Assembly: GCA_017447805.1 (NCBI GenBank)
Contig: JAFSMR010000019.1
Coordinates: 1 to 64,000 of the forward strand
Reading direction: 5' to 3'
Length of the DNA stretch: 64,000 nt
Source of the DNA: Kiritimatiellia bacterium
GTDB lineage: Bacteria > Verrucomicrobiota > Kiritimatiellia > RFP12 > UBA1067
Both the position numbers and the translations under genes were made by a program. Shown here piece after piece: positions 62,114-64,000 of this stretch. How positions within the stretch are numbered: position 1 is the first letter of the stretch; each line of letters starts with the position of its first letter. The notes below the pieces were generated by a model. The model saw nothing but the letters and a program-made list of their open reading frames with translations, was not told where the DNA came from and searched no databases.

Positions 62114-63748
62114 CTATTTCGCTAGTTTTTTGAACATTTCGTAGTATCTTTGCGCTAAAATTCGCTGACTCGCACGGTCGAAGTGATGCTGATCTTGATT
62201 AACTAGCCCCTCGCTCGAGACTGCGGCGCTATTTGAAAGTATTTCCGGAATCTTGTTGATCGCAGGGTTGATTTTTGCTGCGTGGTCGGCCATAATGCTT
62301 GTTTTGACGGTTTTTCCGGTCTCGGGATCGACTTCTTTTTTCGTATCACGCCTTTCCCAACGCCCGATTTCGCCTACGATGAAAGGAATAGTTTCATCGC
62401 CCAATTCTTTCCTCAGCGCTTCGGCCAAATCTTTTACTCTTCCGGGATAAGTCCTCATCAGCGCCCTTCCATCGTATTTCGCGGCATCTGTTTCGCCTTG
62501 ATGCCAGAGAATCGCGATGAATTTTCCATTCTCTGCGGCGACTTTCGCCCTCTCTAGCGCCCTTTTATAGTGGCTTGCTCCGACCACCCACGTCTTTACG
62601 CTAGTCCCGCCGACCGCGCAAGGCACTACGCCTACCGTCTCGCCCGGGTGGTCTTTCAGATATAGCTTTACGAAATCGTCAACGGGGCCTACTGCCGCAT
62701 ATTTGCGGTCGAAATGATATGGCGATTTCGCCGCGACCCATTTGTTATCGCGATTTAGTTTGTATGCATTGGGCACGATTTCGCGATCTTCCGGCTCGAG
62801 CGCGCCGCGTCCTGCCATATTGGATTGCCCGATGCAAAGGATAAGTTTCATATCTTTTGGCGCGGCGACTTCGACTTCGCTTGGGTCGACGGCAAGTTCC
62901 CCGCCGGATTCATATTTCGCAATCGCTTCAGCGGCCGATTCCGTCGTCTTGGTCTCTTCCTTCGCATCTTCGCCCTTTAGCAATATTGCCTCGCCGCTCA
63001 AAGGTGCCGGCGCGCTCCCCGCCTTCGCAAGTAGCTCAGCCAGCTTTACTTCTAGAGTATCCGCCCAGACATTGTAGCCGTCTTTATTAGGATGGAGCGC
63101 ATCCTTGAAGAGTTTTTCGTTCAGTTCGCCAGTTTCAAGAAGGAAATTTTTCCTCAAATCCATAATCACTACACCATCGCCGTCTGCGAGCTTCATGATT
63201 AGTTCGTTCGCCTTGTCTATACGCTCCTTCGCATTGGCGCCGGCCTTCCTATCAGCCCGCGGCAGAATCGGCATCAAAATAATTCTCGATTCGGGGAATT
63301 TTTCCCTAAGAAAACGGACAATCCTCTCGACCCCCGCAGCGACTTCTTCGCCGCTCGCCCTCTTGCCGATATTGTTCGTTCCGGCGAGAACCTGAAATAC
63401 CTTCGCCTTGTAGCCTTCAGCTTCGCCATTCTCGAGTCGCCACATCATATTTTCGATTCTGTCGCCCATTACCCCGAGATTGAGTATCTTGTATTGGCCA
63501 AAACGCGCTTTGAGAACTTTCCCTCCACCACTCTTTTCGTTGGACCAGAAATCGCTTATCGAATCGCCGACAAGCACGAGATCGTATTCTTTCGGCCCTT
63601 CCTTTATTTCAACAAGCTTCTTTTCGTGCCTGGGCATCCACCAAGATTTTTCATTTTCTCTTGAGCTGGAGCTCATGATTGCGCTGGGCTTGGCTACTGC
63701 GCCTATCGCAGATAGCGCAGCCATTAACAAAACGACTTTCTTATTCAT
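62114..63748 (-). CDS. Two-domain esterase: SGNH/GDSL lipase-like plus SASA acetylesterase
   Basis: 544 residues. Signal peptide 1-20. N-terminal SGNH domain: nucleophile Ser63 in GDSISDFW, the Gly/Asn of LAGTNN, and Asp216-His219 in DALHP. A linker of about 60 residues, rich in Lys/Glu/Ala, leads to a SASA domain with Ser309 in CIGQSN and WHQGETD at 415-421. Both probably remove O-acetyl groups from sugars (sialate or pectin-type). GGGAGG 9 bases upstream sets the start. Follows the beta-helix gene by 15 bases. Confidence 0.9.
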   Translation of the reverse strand: MNKKVVLLMAALSAIGAVAKPSAIMSSSSRENEKSWWMPRHEKKLVEIKEGPKEYDLVLVGDSISDFWSNEKSGGGKVLKARFGQYKILNLGVMGDRIENMMWRLENGEAEGYKAKVFQVLAGTNNIGKRASGEEVAAGVERIVRFLREKFPESRIILMPILPRADRKAGANAKERIDKANELIMKLADGDGVVIMDLRKNFLLETGELNEKLFKDALHPNKDGYNVWADTLEVKLAELLAKAGSAPAPLSGEAILLKGEDAKEETKTTESAAEAIAKYESGGELAVDPSEVEVAAPKDMKLILCIGQSNMAGRGALEPEDREIVPNAYKLNRDNKWVAAKSPYHFDRKYAAVGPVDDFVKLYLKDHPGETVGVVPCAVGGTSVKTWVVGASHYKRALERAKVAAENGKFIAILWHQGETDAAKYDGRALMRTYPGRVKDLAEALRKELGDETIPFIVGEIGRWERRDTKKEVDPETGKTVKTSIMADHAAKINPAINKIPEILSNSAAVSSEGLVNQDQHHFDRASQRILAQRYYEMFKKLAK

Positions 63749-63763
63749 ATTCTTTAGCCTCCC

Positions 63764-64000
63764 TTACTTCTTCTTGCTTAATTCGCAATTTTCGAAATTT
63801 ACGCCGTGGAAAAGGTTTATGTGCCGCGAAGGATCGTTCGCCTTTACCTTTAGGTTTTCGAAAGTGAAATCTTTAAGCTCCATTACGTTCAAATCGCCAT
63901 TCGTCCTGAAGAATGTCTGGCATGTAACATCGCAGTTTCTCATCGTCACGTTCCGCGCGTGACTCTTTACATCCACTTTCGTCCTGCCTTCAAGGTCTGC
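63764..64000 (-). CDS. C-terminal end of a beta-helix protein, probably GH28 polygalacturonase
   Basis: Only the last 78 residues are in the window. Repeated short strands (ARNVTMRNCDV, FTFENLKV, VNFENCELS) form right-handed parallel beta-helix rungs as in GH28 pectinases. The catalytic part lies beyond base 64000, so the enzyme class is not proven. Its neighbour, the SASA/SGNH esterase, fits removal of acetyl groups from pectin, which supports this guess. Confidence 0.55.
   Translation of the reverse strand, partial: ADLEGRTKVDVKSHARNVTMRNCDVTCQTFFRTNGDLNVMELKDFTFENLKVKANDPSRHINLFHGVNFENCELSKKK

Noticed and set aside
1-64000. tRNA, rRNA, tmRNA or RNase P genes
   Set aside because: I looked for T-loop and other conserved cores on both strands and saw none.

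Overview
The window reads as a chromosome segment of a Gram-negative, strictly anaerobic, glycan-degrading bacterium. I infer the PVC superphylum, most likely a gut-type Verrucomicrobiota/Kiritimatiellae lineage. The reasons are an HndABCD-type [FeFe] hydrogenase, a Tat-exported sulfatase next to GH29 and GH2 glycosidases, many lipoproteins and secreted proteins of no recognised family, a DUF2723 GT-C protein, GatB-dependent tRNA amidation and type III pantothenate kinase. Placement is inference; no rRNA or tRNA gene is visible. Coding density is high and most genes lie on the minus strand in long, tightly overlapping operons.

Layout (minus-strand operons in transcription order). (1) 1-465: truncated Rpn/PD-(D/E)XK gene, then a repeat-rich gap (466-1026) with a five-copy 41-bp palindromic array. 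(2) 8780 to 1027: gatB, lipoprotein, trmJ, parC-like, htpX, and a CCA-adding enzyme fused to a HAD phosphatase. (3) 8781-9129: repeat-rich gap with twin hairpins. (4) 21621 to 18593: acyl-CoA ligase, 2-hydroxyacid dehydrogenase, tsaE; then, from a promoter inside tsaE, an exopolysaccharide operon (OPX lipoprotein, secreted helical protein, outer-membrane barrel, Wzy/WaaL-like protein, Wzc-like kinase) that continues into argC, ruvB and a secreted protein. (5) 21869-22456 (+): secreted protein, convergent with a sulfatase and rsmE. (6) 37346 to 25021: seven-gene operon of DUF2723-TPR, ilvE, recJ, an EF-hand membrane protein, RNase R, NahK-like kinase and queE. (7) 37477-38791 (+): repeat-containing surface protein and yraN, convergent with a GH29 fucosidase. 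(8) 44855 to 40302: hndABCD hydrogenase, divergent from efp. (9) 45065-49794 (+): efp, lipoprotein, small membrane protein, nadC, coaX, lipoprotein, DUF975 protein. (10) 62013 to 49734: kelch-symporter fusion, AGCS symporter, gmk, hom, lysC, GH2 beta-galactosidase, truB, ribF. (11) 63748 to 62114: two-domain SGNH/SASA esterase, preceded by the end of a beta-helix (GH28-like) protein.

How it fits together: secreted sulfatase, fucosidase, beta-galactosidase, acetylesterase and a probable polygalacturonase release sugars from complex glycans. Sodium-coupled symporters import substrates, a NahK-like kinase may phosphorylate an amino sugar, and the hydrogenase disposes of fermentative electrons as H2. 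A separate operon builds and exports an exopolysaccharide through what looks like a short OPX plus beta-barrel route.

Three things stand out. Promoters share an extended -10 element (roughly AAATTTGnTATAAT), and several sit so close to the start codon that the mRNA should be leaderless. Non-coding gaps carry families of palindromic and GTTCAG repeats. Several proteins have unusual architectures: CCA-HAD, kelch-symporter, EF-hand membrane protein, and a Wzc with tyrosine/glycine-rich segments at both ends.
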